A DNA stretch of 64,000 bases, from the NCBI RefSeq assembly GCF_026586625.1, contig NZ_JAODIW010000010.1, positions 520,755 to 584,754 of the forward strand, written 5' to 3'. Origin of the DNA: Halobium salinum (GTDB taxonomy: Archaea > Halobacteriota > Halobacteria > Halobacteriales > Haloferacaceae). Below the pieces are notes generated by a model. That model saw only the letters and a list, made by a program, of their open reading frames with translations, made no database searches and had not been told where the DNA came from. The stretch's first letter is position 1. The number at the start of each line of letters is the position of its first letter. Positions 7,932 through 17,294 of the stretch are shown one piece after another. Position numbers and translations under genes: made by a program.

Positions 7932-8717
7932 TCAGTCCGTCCGTGGGACCAGCGCCGCTCCGACCGCGAAGAGAACCGCGGAGAGCACGGCGAGCACGAG
8001 CAGGTAGCCGACCGCCGGTGCGACCCCGAGGTCGACCGGGAGGGGCGTTGTCTCGCCGTAGGTGATGGCCCGGACGCCGCGCGCGAAGTAGGTGAGCGGC
8101 GAGGCGAGCACGAGCGGCCGGAACCACTCGGGCAGCAGGTCGAGCGTGACGAACGTGTCCGAGAGGAAGAGCAGGGGGAGCGCCACCGCGTTGCTGGCGG
8201 CGATGACGCCGTCCTGTGAGTCCGCGAGGCTCCCGATGACGGCTCCCAGGCCACAGAACAGGGCGACGCCGAGGGCGACGTACGGGACGAGCAGCAGCGT
8301 CTCGGCCGCGAGAGGAATCCCGGCGCCGGTCACCAGAATCGAGAGCCCGAGGATGAGCAGTCCCGCGAGGCCGATGACCGCGACGTTCACCAGCGTCCCG
8401 CCGAGGAGCCACTCCCACCGCTTCAAGGGCGTCGTCGCCAGCTTCTCGAAGCGGTTGCCGTCGCGGTGGCGGGCTATCTCGCTCCCGACTCGGGAGAGCG
8501 GGGTGAAGAGGACGACGACGGCGAGGTACCCCGGCAGGTAGTAGCCCGCCGGCTCGGAGAACAGCCCGCCGCCGGTGGGCTGGGTCTGGACCAGCGCGCC
8601 GAAGATGACGACGAGCAGGACGGGGAAGAAGAACGTGAAGAACACGGCCGTCCGCCGGCGGAGGAAGGAGCGCCACGCGGCGCGGAACTCGCTGCCGACG
8701 CGTTTCGTCGCGCTCAT
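7932..8717 (-). CDS. ABC-2 type transporter permease
   Basis: 261 aa with six hydrophobic segments and the ABC-2 layout: cytoplasmic N-terminus, FFTFFFPVLLVVIFGAL as TM1, and a long middle stretch with FEKLATTPLKRWEW. It is the membrane part of an exporter for drugs or lipids. Its ATG overlaps the TGA of the upstream ATPase gene by four bases (8714-8717), so the two are translationally coupled. Confidence 0.9.
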   Translation of the reverse strand: MSATKRVGSEFRAAWRSFLRRRTAVFFTFFFPVLLVVIFGALVQTQPTGGGLFSEPAGYYLPGYLAVVVLFTPLSRVGSEIARHRDGNRFEKLATTPLKRWEWLLGGTLVNVAVIGLAGLLILGLSILVTGAGIPLAAETLLLVPYVALGVALFCGLGAVIGSLADSQDGVIAASNAVALPLLFLSDTFVTLDLLPEWFRPLVLASPLTYFARGVRAITYGETTPLPVDLGVAPAVGYLLVLAVLSAVLFAVGAALVPRTD

Positions 8718-9772
8718 CGGGAGTCACCTCCGGCGTCGCCAGCGGTTCCCTCGCCGCCGGTCGCGCTCGCGGCGGCCGGAACCGACTCGCCGGTGCCGCC
8801 GAGTCCGTCTCCCTTCCCGCCCGGCCGGTCGTAGCGTTCACCGGCGAGGGTGAGGTACACCTCCTCCAGCGACGGCTGTTTCCAGGCGAGTGCGCCGTAG
8901 TCGACGCCGGCAGCGTCGAGCGCGGCGACGACCTGGCCGATGTCGACGGGGTCGACGCCGTGGAAGACGAGTGTCTCGGCGGTCGCCTCCACCGGGTAGC
9001 CCACGTCGCCCACCTCGTTGCTCCCGGCGGCGGTGTCGACGACCAGTCGGGGCGCGCCGCCGTGTTCGGCAATCAGGTCCGCGGGCGCGCCGGTCGCGAC
9101 GAGCCGACCCCCGTTCAGCAGCCCGACGCGGTCGGCGAGGCGTTCGACCTCGTCCATCGCGTGGCTCGTCAGGAAGACGGTAGTGCCGCCCGCGGCCAAC
9201 CCCTCGATGAGCTCCCAGAGCGCCCGCCGCCCGGCCGGGTCGATGCCGGTCGTCGGCTCGTCCAAGAAGAGCACGTCGGGGTCGTTGACGAGCGCGGTGG
9301 CGACACAGACTCGGCGTTGCTGACCGCCGGAGAGCTTCTCGTACCACGTGTCGCTCGCGTCGGCGAGACCGACGTCGTCGAGCACCGCGTCGGGGTCGCG
9401 CGCCTCGTCGTACAGCCCGGCGTAGTAGGCGACGAGTTCGCGGGCGGTGAGCCGCTCGGGCGGCGAGAACGACTGCGGGAGCAGGCCGATTCGCTGGGGG
9501 TCCACGTCGGTCGGGGGGCTCCCGAGCACCTGCACCTCACCCGTCGCCTTCGTCGTCCCCGTCAACGCGCGGACGAGGGTGGTCTTGCCGGCGCCGTTCG
9601 GGCCGATGAGGCCGAACACCTCCCCCCGGCTGACCGAGAGCGAGACGCCGTCGAGCGCGACCGTGTCGCCGTACGACCGGTGCACGTCGGCGGCGGCGAT
9701 AGCGGGAGGCCCGCTGTCGGCGGCGAGCTCGGAGCCCCCGCTCCCGGCGCTCGCGTCCGTTGGTCCGTCCAT
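8714..9772 (-). CDS. ABC transporter ATP-binding protein (ABC-2 exporter type)
   Basis: 352 aa. The ATPase core shows Walker A GPNGAGKT (about residue 57), signature LSGGQQRR, Walker B VLFLDEPTTG and the H-loop TSHAMDE. The C-terminal region (about 255-330) is the accessory domain common in drug/antibiotic ABC-2 ATPases, and the last 30 residues are Gly/Ala/Ser-rich. ATG 9772 is chosen; a TATA-like CCCTTACGG lies 28 bp upstream. It energises the permease encoded immediately downstream. Confidence 0.92.
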   Translation of the reverse strand: MDGPTDASAGSGGSELAADSGPPAIAAADVHRSYGDTVALDGVSLSVSRGEVFGLIGPNGAGKTTLVRALTGTTKATGEVQVLGSPPTDVDPQRIGLLPQSFSPPERLTARELVAYYAGLYDEARDPDAVLDDVGLADASDTWYEKLSGGQQRRVCVATALVNDPDVLFLDEPTTGIDPAGRRALWELIEGLAAGGTTVFLTSHAMDEVERLADRVGLLNGGRLVATGAPADLIAEHGGAPRLVVDTAAGSNEVGDVGYPVEATAETLVFHGVDPVDIGQVVAALDAAGVDYGALAWKQPSLEEVYLTLAGERYDRPGGKGDGLGGTGESVPAAASATGGEGTAGDAGGDSR

Positions 9773-9855
9773 AGCCGAACTCGGGCCGACCCGGCCGTAA
9801 GGGTTCCCTTTCGCCGGTGCGCCGACGACGGGGGCGCCTCCGGGAACGGGCTCCG

Positions 9856-10860
9856 CTACCGGTCCAGCAGCCGCGCCACGTCGACGGTTCGGCCCGTCTC
9901 CGCAGCCTCGTAGGCCGCCTCGGTCAGCGCCGTCACCTTCAGCGCGTCGGTGGCGGGGATGTCGAGGTCGGCCTCGTCGCGGATCGCCTCGACGAAGTTC
10001 CGCAGTTTGCGCTCCGTCACCTCCTCGAAGCTCGGCTCCTGGGGACTGGCCTCGTAGGTGACGCCGTTCTCGACGACCTCGACGGTCTCGCCGTCGAAGG
10101 TGATGGCGCCCTCGGTGCCGAGCAGGCGAAGCGACTCGCCCGGCGCCGGGGTGCTGGTGCCGTCGCCCGAGACGCCGATGGAGGCGGTGATGGTGCTCTC
10201 GCCGCGGTCGAGGACGGCGGCGAGCGCGCTGTTGACGTCCACGTCCTCCCCCCGGTCGTCGACGGCGGCGGCGACGCTGACGGGCGTGCTCCGGGTCGTC
10301 CAGAGGAGCGCGTCGAGCAGATGTGATCCCGAGTCGTACAGCTGGCCGCCGCCGGAGAGGTCCGGATTCCCGCGCCACTGGTGGCGGGTCCACTTTATCC
10401 ACACCTGCTCGAGGTGGCAGTGGGCGGCGTGTAGCTCGCCGATGCGGCCCTCGTCGACCAGCCGTCGAATCTCGCGGAAACGCGGGTCGACGTGACGCTG
10501 GTAGCCGACGGCGAGGGTGAGTCCGCGCTCCTCGGCGGCGTCGACGAGGTCGTGGGCGTGAGCCACGTCAGTGACCATCGGCTTCTCGAGGTGGACGTGC
10601 ACGTCCCGTTCGAGGCAGTCGAGCGCCTGTTCGTAGTGGAGCGTGTGCGGCGAGACGATGACCGCGGCGTCCGGGTCCGTCTCGTCGAGCATCTCGACGT
10701 GGTCCGCAAAGGCGGGCGCGTCGTGTTCGTGGGCGAACGCCTCGCGGGCGTCGGGGTTCGGGTCGGCACCGGCCACCACGTCCACGTCGTCGACGGCGGC
10801 GACGAGGTCGAGTTCCAGTCGACCCAGGTCGCCAACGCCGATTCCTGCGACGGTGAGCAT
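9856..10860 (-). CDS. Gfo/Idh/MocA family oxidoreductase
   Basis: 334 aa. The N-terminal Rossmann fold begins VAGIGVGDLGRLE, and HLEKPM near residue 90 is the family's conserved E-K-P motif. The C-terminal alpha/beta domain has YDSGSHLLDALLW with the conserved acidic/His residues. NAD(P)-dependent dehydrogenase of a sugar or cyclitol; substrate unknown. ATG 10860 is preferred to an upstream start because the Rossmann motif follows at once and a TATA-like TTATCAC is 27 bp away. Confidence 0.88.
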   Translation of the reverse strand: MLTVAGIGVGDLGRLELDLVAAVDDVDVVAGADPNPDAREAFAHEHDAPAFADHVEMLDETDPDAAVIVSPHTLHYEQALDCLERDVHVHLEKPMVTDVAHAHDLVDAAEERGLTLAVGYQRHVDPRFREIRRLVDEGRIGELHAAHCHLEQVWIKWTRHQWRGNPDLSGGGQLYDSGSHLLDALLWTTRSTPVSVAAAVDDRGEDVDVNSALAAVLDRGESTITASIGVSGDGTSTPAPGESLRLLGTEGAITFDGETVEVVENGVTYEASPQEPSFEEVTERKLRNFVEAIRDEADLDIPATDALKVTALTEAAYEAAETGRTVDVARLLDR

Positions 10861-10989
10861 CGTGCTGTCCGGTGGTGTGACGAGTGATAAGCGTGGCGTA
10901 TCGGGCACCGGACGGCCGATTCCGTGACCGACCCGCCCGAGGTTCGTCGGACGTGGTGCTTATCCTTCGAGGGCCGTAGGTACACTCGA

Positions 10990-12627
10990 ATGTCGACAGC
11001 CGACGGCCGGAGCCCCTGGCGACCGACGAGCCCCGAAATCGCCGTGTTCGTCTCGGGCGTGGCGAGCATGGGCCTCGAGATTCTCGCGGGGCGGCTCGTC
11101 GCGCCGCAGTTCGGGAGCAGTATCTACACGTGGGGGAGCATCATCGGCGTCTTCCTGGCCGCGCTGAGTCTCGGCTACCACCAGGGCGGGAAGCGGGCGG
11201 CGACGCGGGCCTCCGAACGGCGACTGAGCCTCATCCTCATCGCGACGGCGGCGTACGTCGCGCTGCTGGTGCTCGCGGGCGACCTCCTGCTTCGGTCCGC
11301 AGCCGGGATTCCCCTCCCCAGTCGCTTCGCGTCGCTACCGGCGGTGACGCTCCTCTTCGGGCCGCCGACGTACCTGCTCGGGTTCATCAGCCCGTACGCC
11401 GCCGAACTCTCGGCCTCCGAAGAGGTCGGTAGGGCGTCGGGACACGTCTACATGGTCGGCACCGTCGGGAGCATCGTCGGCGCGTTCGGGACGACGTTCC
11501 TGCTCGTCCCGACGCTCTCGGTCGACGCCATCAGCCTCGTCTTCGGGGCGCTCCTCGTCGGCACGGTCGTCGCCATCTCCTTCCCCGAGCGGCCCCAGGA
11601 CACCGGCGTCGTCGTCCTCGTCTCGCTCCTCCTCGTCGGCGCGTTCGCCGCGGGGTCGCTCGGCTACTCGGTCGAGGGACAGGTGGTGTACGAGACACAG
11701 ACCGCCTACCAGGAGCTCCGGGTGGTCGACAGCGGCGACACGCGCACCCTGTACCTCGACGGCCAGCGCCACAGCGCGATGGACCTCGACGACCCGAACC
11801 GCCACGTGTTCGAGTACACGCGCTACTTCCACATCCCCTACCTGTTGGCCGACGACCCCGACGAGATAGATCGGGTGCTGTTCGTCGGCGGCGGCGGGTT
11901 CACTGGGCCGAAGCGCTTCGTTCACGAGTACGACGCCACCGTGGACGTGGTGGAGATAGACCCGGAAGTCGTCGACGTGGCGAAGGAGCACTTCCGCGTC
12001 GAGGAGTCGGACCGGCTCCGAATCCACACCGCGGACGGCCGGGAGTTCCTTCGGGAGACGGACCACACGTACGACCTCATCGTGCTCGACGCCTACAAGA
12101 AGGACAAGGTCCCCTTCCAGCTGACGACGGTGGAGTTCATGGAGCTCGCGAAGAGCCGCCTCAGCGCCGACGGGATGCTCTTTGCGAACATCATCTCGGC
12201 GCCCGAGGGGCCGGGTTCGGAGTTCTACCGGGCGGAGTACGCGACCATCGACCGGGCGTTCCCGACGGTGTACAGCTTCCGCACCTCGGCGTCGAACGCC
12301 GTCCAGAACGTCGAAATCGTCGCCACCCGCGACGACCGGCGGCTCACCGAGGCCGAGTTGCTGGCGCGGAACGAGCGCCGCGACGTGGGAATCGGCCTCG
12401 CGAACGAGGTGCGGAGCCTCATGGAACCGCCGCGAACCGACGACGTGCCGGTGCTCAGAGACGACCGGGCGCCCGTCGACAGCCTGCTGGACTCGATGGC
12501 CGGCCAACGGTACGTCGTGGAGGAGTCGGCCGACGAGAACAGCAGTAACACGTCCGGGTCGTCGACGACCGCGGACCCGGCGACCGGGTCCGCCTCGACC
12601 GAGGTTCGTGCTCGGGTAGTCGGGTAA
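10990..12627 (+). CDS. Spermidine synthase-like protein with N-terminal membrane domain
   Basis: 545 aa. Residues about 15-235 contain seven or so hydrophobic segments. Residues about 245-480 are a spermidine synthase/methyltransferase fold: a LYLDGQRHSAMDLDD strand pair, the nucleotide-binding loop VLFVGGGGFTGPK near residue 297, VDVVEIDPEVVDVAK, and DLIVLDAYKKD. It belongs to the fused membrane class of spermidine synthase-like proteins; whether it makes polyamines is unknown. The last 40 residues are a Ser/Thr/Asp tail. A TATA-like CTTATCC lies 28 bp before the ATG. Confidence 0.85.
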   Translation: MSTADGRSPWRPTSPEIAVFVSGVASMGLEILAGRLVAPQFGSSIYTWGSIIGVFLAALSLGYHQGGKRAATRASERRLSLILIATAAYVALLVLAGDLLLRSAAGIPLPSRFASLPAVTLLFGPPTYLLGFISPYAAELSASEEVGRASGHVYMVGTVGSIVGAFGTTFLLVPTLSVDAISLVFGALLVGTVVAISFPERPQDTGVVVLVSLLLVGAFAAGSLGYSVEGQVVYETQTAYQELRVVDSGDTRTLYLDGQRHSAMDLDDPNRHVFEYTRYFHIPYLLADDPDEIDRVLFVGGGGFTGPKRFVHEYDATVDVVEIDPEVVDVAKEHFRVEESDRLRIHTADGREFLRETDHTYDLIVLDAYKKDKVPFQLTTVEFMELAKSRLSADGMLFANIISAPEGPGSEFYRAEYATIDRAFPTVYSFRTSASNAVQNVEIVATRDDRRLTEAELLARNERRDVGIGLANEVRSLMEPPRTDDVPVLRDDRAPVDSLLDSMAGQRYVVEESADENSSNTSGSSTTADPATGSASTEVRARVVG

Positions 12628-12936
12628 TCGACCGCTCGGACGACCGCCCTCTCTCGATACTCCCCGTCGTCGGTGGGTCGGCGCGCGCCGAGCGGCCTCC
12701 GGGCCGCGAGGGTCGTGCGAGGGACCGTGGCCGCCCCTGTGGCGGCCATACGGAGGCTGGGGAGGGCTGAGGTCGGTGCTGTGCGGTGCTGACCTGGCGG
12801 ACTTGTGAAGGGCGAGAGCGCGATGGTTTCACCGGACAACCGGCACGAAAACCGCGCTGGAATACCGATTTGGGAACAGCCGATTTCCGCGACTCCCACC
12901 TTTTTCCGCGCCCGCCGCGACTCCCGAACCGTTACC
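12628..12936. other. Intergenic region with one hairpin
   Basis: No gene is supported here. A perfect 8-bp stem with a 5-base loop (TGGCCGCC...GGCGGCCA, 12728-12748) lies downstream of the spermidine synthase-like gene. A pyrimidine/T-rich box (CACCTTTTTCC, about 12897-12907) about 30 bp before ATG 12937 is the likely promoter of the next gene. Confidence 0.5.
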
Positions 12937-13977
12937 ATGCCCCTCGACACCGACGCCGAGATGGACTACCGACGACTCGGCTCCACCGGCACGAAAGTCT
13001 CCGAACTCTGCTTCGGCACCTGGCGCTTCGGTCGCGAGACCGACGGCACACCCGAGACGACCCGCGACGAGGCCCACGACCTGCTCGACGCCTTCGCCGA
13101 GCGCGGCGGGAACTTCATCGACACTGCGAACGTCTACGGCGACCCCAACGGCACCAGCGAGGAGTGGATCGGCGACTGGCTCGCCGGCGAGGACCGCTCG
13201 GACTACGTCGTCGCCTCGAAGGTGTACTTCGGCTTCGACGACGAGAACCCGAACGGCTCGGGGCTCTCGCGGACGCACATCCGCCGACAGGTCGAGGGGA
13301 CCCTCGAACGCCTCGGCACCGACTACCTCGACCTCTACTACATCCACCGCTGGGACGACGAGACCCCCATCGAGGAGACCCTCCGCACCCTGAACGGGCT
13401 GGTCGAGAAGGGGAAGGTGAACTACCTCGGCGCCTCCACCATGGCCGCCTGGCAGCTGACGAAGGCGCTCTGGGAGTCCGACCGCCACGACTGGTCGCGC
13501 TTCGACGTGACCCAGCCGCTGCACCACGCCGCCTACTACGAGGACGTGGCGGAGTACCTCGACGTGTGTGCCGACCAGGACATCGCCGTCTGTCCGTACT
13601 CGCCGCTCGCCGGCGGGTTCCTGACCGGGAAGTACGAGCGCGCTGACGAGGACGACCCGCAGGCCGTCGAAGCGCCCGACGGCTCCCGGGGCTCCTTCGA
13701 CGGGATGTTCGGCGACTACTACGTCTCCGAGCGCGGCTGGGCCGTCCTCGACGCGGTTCGTGAGGTGGCCGACGAGGTCGACGCCACACCCGCGCAGGTC
13801 GCCCTGCGCTGGCTGATGGACCACGATGCCTTCACCTGCGTCCCCATCGTCGGCGCGCGGACCGTCGACCAGCTCGACGAGAACGTCGGGGCCTGCTCGG
13901 TCTCCCTCTCCGACGACCAGTGGGACCGCATCTTCGACGCGCGCTACGACGAGGACGGCGGGCTCGTCGGGCACTGA
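12937..13977 (+). CDS. Aldo/keto reductase
   Basis: 346 aa, (beta/alpha)8 fold. The catalytic tetrad is visible: Asp and Tyr in FIDTANVYG, Lys in VVASKVYFG and His in YYIHRWDD. NADPH-dependent reduction of carbonyls is the family reaction; the length and the GGFLTGKY segment match the Kv-beta/YajO-like branch. ATG 12937 is used because of the promoter spacing; ATG 12961 (MDYRRLG) is equally possible. A paralogue lies at 35967-36941. Confidence 0.92.
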   Translation: MPLDTDAEMDYRRLGSTGTKVSELCFGTWRFGRETDGTPETTRDEAHDLLDAFAERGGNFIDTANVYGDPNGTSEEWIGDWLAGEDRSDYVVASKVYFGFDDENPNGSGLSRTHIRRQVEGTLERLGTDYLDLYYIHRWDDETPIEETLRTLNGLVEKGKVNYLGASTMAAWQLTKALWESDRHDWSRFDVTQPLHHAAYYEDVAEYLDVCADQDIAVCPYSPLAGGFLTGKYERADEDDPQAVEAPDGSRGSFDGMFGDYYVSERGWAVLDAVREVADEVDATPAQVALRWLMDHDAFTCVPIVGARTVDQLDENVGACSVSLSDDQWDRIFDARYDEDGGLVGH

Positions 13978-14065
13978 GCCGGCCGGCCGGTCTCGCGTCG
14001 TCTACGGCTCACGAACGCGTCCCGCCGCCGTGAGATTGAAACGCGCCGACCGACTATGGTACACG

Positions 14066-14308
14066 ATGTCACACTCGACCCCCAACGACGAGGCCTGCCC
14101 CGTCTGCGGCGAGCCGTTCGAGCGCCGGTTGCTCGTCGAACGCGGCGACGACTGGGGCGACCTCTACCCGGGTTCGCCGCTCGAGTTCTTCCGGAAGTTC
14201 GACCGACGCTGCTCCGCGGACTCCGACGTGGCGGGTGAGTACGAGGTGGGGAGCGACGCGCTCGTCCTGTACTTCCACGGGAGTCGGACGCGTCTCAGCC
14301 TGTTCTGA
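14066..14308 (+). CDS. Small zinc-ribbon-like protein
   Basis: 80 aa. A CPVCGEPF motif at residues 11-18 and a later RRCSAD give three Cys. The rest is mixed beta with LVLYFHGSRTRLSLF at the end. Only one full CxxC pair is present, so zinc binding would need another ligand or a dimer. TATA-like GATTGAAAC lies 27 bp before the ATG. Function unknown. Confidence 0.6.
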   Translation: MSHSTPNDEACPVCGEPFERRLLVERGDDWGDLYPGSPLEFFRKFDRRCSADSDVAGEYEVGSDALVLYFHGSRTRLSLF

Positions 14309-14567
14309 CCGATGGCTCGGCCGTCGGCATCGGCGCTCGGAGCGTTCGGGGCCCCGAGTCGCGGCCCCGGCAGTCGGCCCGTGAGTGGGACACACGTCCG
14401 AGTGTCGGCCGTCTGCAATCCGTAGTTGGGGGCGGCCGTCCCGGTCGACGCGGGTCGATGCGGTCGCGTTCGCGGTAGCGACAAGCGGAAACTCGACGTT
14501 TCGGGGGAGTCGTCGTCCTCCCGGTCGTCTTCGTCGCCTTCGTCCTCGTCCCCCTCCCTGCGCCGAG

Positions 14568-16463
14568 TCAGCGACTCCGACGAGGGCCGACGACCGAGCG
14601 CACGAGGAGGAGCGCGACCAGCGCCCCCAGCGCGGCCGTCGGTCCGAAACCGGGCGCCGAGTTCGAGGTGGGCGTACCACGCTCCGTCGAGTCGGTGGTG
14701 GTCGTCCCCGTCTTCGGGTCAGGGGTCGCGGTCCCCTCTCGTTCGTCGGTGACGGTCGCCGCGTCCCCGGACGAGGCAGTCGTCGTCCCGTCCGTCGTTC
14801 GGTCGGTCGTCACGGAGCTAGTCGTCGCGAGCGGCGTCCCGGTCGCGGATGCAGGGGCGCCTCGGGCGTCCCGCACGGGACGCCCGTCGACGCGGTAGGG
14901 AACGTCCGCGTCGGTGAGGTTGCCGCTCGCGTCGACGTCGTGGTAGAGGACGGCGACGAGCGTGGCGTTTTCGCCGACGGGCTCGGCCAGGTCGACGAAC
15001 CCGCTCGCGTTCCCGGCGGGTACCCGGAGCTGACCCAAAAGCGGGCCGCGCGAGTTGTTCGACCTGCGGTATAGCCCGACGACGGCGTCGTGGGCGGCGC
15101 TCGCCCGAACCCGGGCGGTCCCGGGGTCGAGGGTCCCGTTCGCGAGTTCGACGCTCCCGGCGCGCGGCCGGACACGGACCACGGTGCCGGCGGTGGTGGG
15201 GGAGACTCGCTCGGTCGGCGCGTCCGGCCGGGCGAACGCGACCTCGAAGTCCGTCCGGCGCTCGACCCCGGAGAGGTCGAACGTCGCGACGAACGAGGAG
15301 CCGTTCCCGGCGGCGGCGACGGCGGTCCGGTCGCGGTACGCCGTTCCGTCGGGGCCGGTGAGGAACACGTCGAGTGCCGTCCCCGGCGCGAGCGTCGTGC
15401 GTCCCCGGAGCTGTACCCCGGCCTCGGGGACGAGTTCGACCGTTCGGTCGCCCGCCCCGGCGACGGTCGCCCGCGCGTCGACGACGGCGACGCGCTCGAA
15501 CGCGAGCCGCGGGTTCCCGGCGGCCGCGCCGGGATCGGCGCTCTCGGCGCCGTCGACGCCGAGAGAGACCCCGACGAGGAGATCGGTACGACCGCCCTCG
15601 TCCCGGTCACCCCGCTCCCCGCCGCTCCCGAGGGCGGTCGTGTCGAGGACGAGGTAGTAGACGCCGCGCTCCGGGGCGGCCACAACCGACTCGGCGGCTC
15701 CGACGAGGTCGGAGACGACGGGGTCGCTCGCGTTGTCGGAGGCGGCGTCGGCCGACCGGACGGTCACCCGCCCGTTCGCGGCGTCGAGGGCGTCTCCGAG
15801 CCGCCCCCGGCTCGTCTCCGCCCGGCTCAGTTCGTACGCTCCGCCGAGCCCGGCCGCGTCGACTTCCACGACGACCGTCTCCCCGGGGACGACCTGCTCT
15901 GCCGGCGTCAACGCCCCGTCGTCGACCGCGTCGCGTATCGTCCGGTCGGAGTTTAGGTCGGTCGCGACGGTCGACCCGCCGCGCCACAGTCGGACGCCGC
16001 CGACCCGAGGGCCGGTGAGCGTGAGGTTCGCCTCGCCGGTCGACCGGCGTGCGCTCGCGTCGACGGGTCCGTCCCCGTCGACGGCGGCAGCGGTGTAGGC
16101 GCCGGGTTCGAACGGCCCGCTCGCGTTGACCGTGTCGGCGGCGCCCTCGACGTGGTACGCCCGGCGGCCGTGCAGATGCGTGTTCACGCGGACGACCGCC
16201 CGGCCGTCGGCGTCGACGTCGTCCAGTCTGAGCACGGCGTCGTGGCCGGCGCCGGAGAGCGAGAGCGTCGCGTCCCGCGTGTCGCCGAAGCGGACGACCA
16301 ACTCGACCACGTCGCCGACGGCGGCGCTCGGTTCTCGCACCGTCACCGTCGCGCCGTCGCTCCGGTGCTCGCCGGCTCCATCGCTCCCGACCGCCACGGG
16401 GGCGACGAGCCCGGAGCAGAGGAGCGCCACGAGTCCGAGGGCGACGAGCCGAGCTGGAGTCAC
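14568..16463 (-). CDS. Secreted surface protein with PGF-CTERM anchor
   Basis: About 631 aa from GTG 16463, which places a clean Sec signal (VALGLVALLCSGLVAPVA) at the N-terminus; an upstream TTG (16493) is less likely. The body is beta-rich, acidic and rich in N-x-S/T sites, resembling haloarchaeal surface glycoproteins (DUF7827/BGTF-type, by general resemblance). A Ser/Thr-rich spacer precedes a PGFGPTAALGALVALLLV segment and a basic end, the PGF-CTERM signal processed by archaeosortase A and lipid-anchored. The likely role is cell envelope or extracellular binding; ligand unknown. Confidence 0.82.
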   Translation of the reverse strand: MTPARLVALGLVALLCSGLVAPVAVGSDGAGEHRSDGATVTVREPSAAVGDVVELVVRFGDTRDATLSLSGAGHDAVLRLDDVDADGRAVVRVNTHLHGRRAYHVEGAADTVNASGPFEPGAYTAAAVDGDGPVDASARRSTGEANLTLTGPRVGGVRLWRGGSTVATDLNSDRTIRDAVDDGALTPAEQVVPGETVVVEVDAAGLGGAYELSRAETSRGRLGDALDAANGRVTVRSADAASDNASDPVVSDLVGAAESVVAAPERGVYYLVLDTTALGSGGERGDRDEGGRTDLLVGVSLGVDGAESADPGAAAGNPRLAFERVAVVDARATVAGAGDRTVELVPEAGVQLRGRTTLAPGTALDVFLTGPDGTAYRDRTAVAAAGNGSSFVATFDLSGVERRTDFEVAFARPDAPTERVSPTTAGTVVRVRPRAGSVELANGTLDPGTARVRASAAHDAVVGLYRRSNNSRGPLLGQLRVPAGNASGFVDLAEPVGENATLVAVLYHDVDASGNLTDADVPYRVDGRPVRDARGAPASATGTPLATTSSVTTDRTTDGTTTASSGDAATVTDEREGTATPDPKTGTTTTDSTERGTPTSNSAPGFGPTAALGALVALLLVRSVVGPRRSR

Positions 16464-16571
16464 GATATATTCGAATGCGTGAGTTTCCGACAAAAGTGTA
16501 CTGTTCGCTCGGGTGGCACAGGGGTCGTGGAATCGCGTGGAACGTCGGGACGCCGGCGGACCCGGCGCCGG

Positions 16572-17264
16572 TCAGGACCGGCCGAACGACGGGCGGTAGG
16601 AGAGCAGCGCGACCGTCACGAGAAACACGGCCGTCGAGAGGTCGTAGGAGAGCGCCATCGTCGCCGAGGCGAGCGCGCCCGAACTCCCGAACAGCGTCGT
16701 CGCGACTCCGGCGAGCACCGGCCACGAACAGGAGACACAGGAGAGCAGTCCGACGACGCCCGAGACGGCCGCGCCGGCGGCGTCGACGACGGTGGCGTAC
16801 ACGAGGTACGCGAGCGCGAGGTAGCCGACGACGCGGGCGGGCATCAGGACGAGGTTGACGACGTCGGTCGTGAAGACGGGCGCCGGCCCCCACCCCGGCG
16901 GGAGAATCGCGACGCGGAACCCCGGAACCGACCCCGGACCCGGGAGCACCACCAGTCCGCCCGCGACCGCGAGCACGGCGAAGTAGCCGACGGCGACGGC
17001 GGCCGCCCGACGTTTCGTCCGCGTCGAGGCGTCGGGTACCTCCACCCGCGAGACGGCCCAGACGCTCGCCCCGAGCCACAGCAGGCCGTAGAGGCTGAAT
17101 CGGTACGGTTCGAGGACGCCCACGCCGACGAGCGCGGCGTAGCCGAGCGCGAAGATGAGCAGGCTGTTGACGAGCAGGCCGGCGACGAGGAGGGTGTCGC
17201 GCTCGACGCGCCGGCCGGCGAGTTTCAGGGTCGATGCGTCGGATGAGTCGGTGTCGGTAGCCAT
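16572..17264 (-). CDS. Polytopic membrane protein next to heme synthase (DUF7546-like)
   Basis: 230 aa with about six membrane segments. A short C-S-C (VGLLSCVSCSWPV) lies in a late segment and could bind a metal or heme intermediate. It ends where the surface-protein promoter begins and starts 30 bp downstream of the CtaA-CtaB fusion on the same strand, so co-transcription is likely. This position suggests a role in oxidase biogenesis, which is inference only. Confidence 0.72.
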   Translation of the reverse strand: MATDTDSSDASTLKLAGRRVERDTLLVAGLLVNSLLIFALGYAALVGVGVLEPYRFSLYGLLWLGASVWAVSRVEVPDASTRTKRRAAAVAVGYFAVLAVAGGLVVLPGPGSVPGFRVAILPPGWGPAPVFTTDVVNLVLMPARVVGYLALAYLVYATVVDAAGAAVSGVVGLLSCVSCSWPVLAGVATTLFGSSGALASATMALSYDLSTAVFLVTVALLSYRPSFGRS

Positions 17265-17294
17265 GGTCGGGGAGTGGGAGCGTCCGTGTCGCCT

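Noticed and set aside
12728-12748. Hairpin as a bacterial-type terminator
   Set aside because: There is no T-run after the stem, and archaeal termination relies on T-rich sequence, so I record it only as a hairpin.
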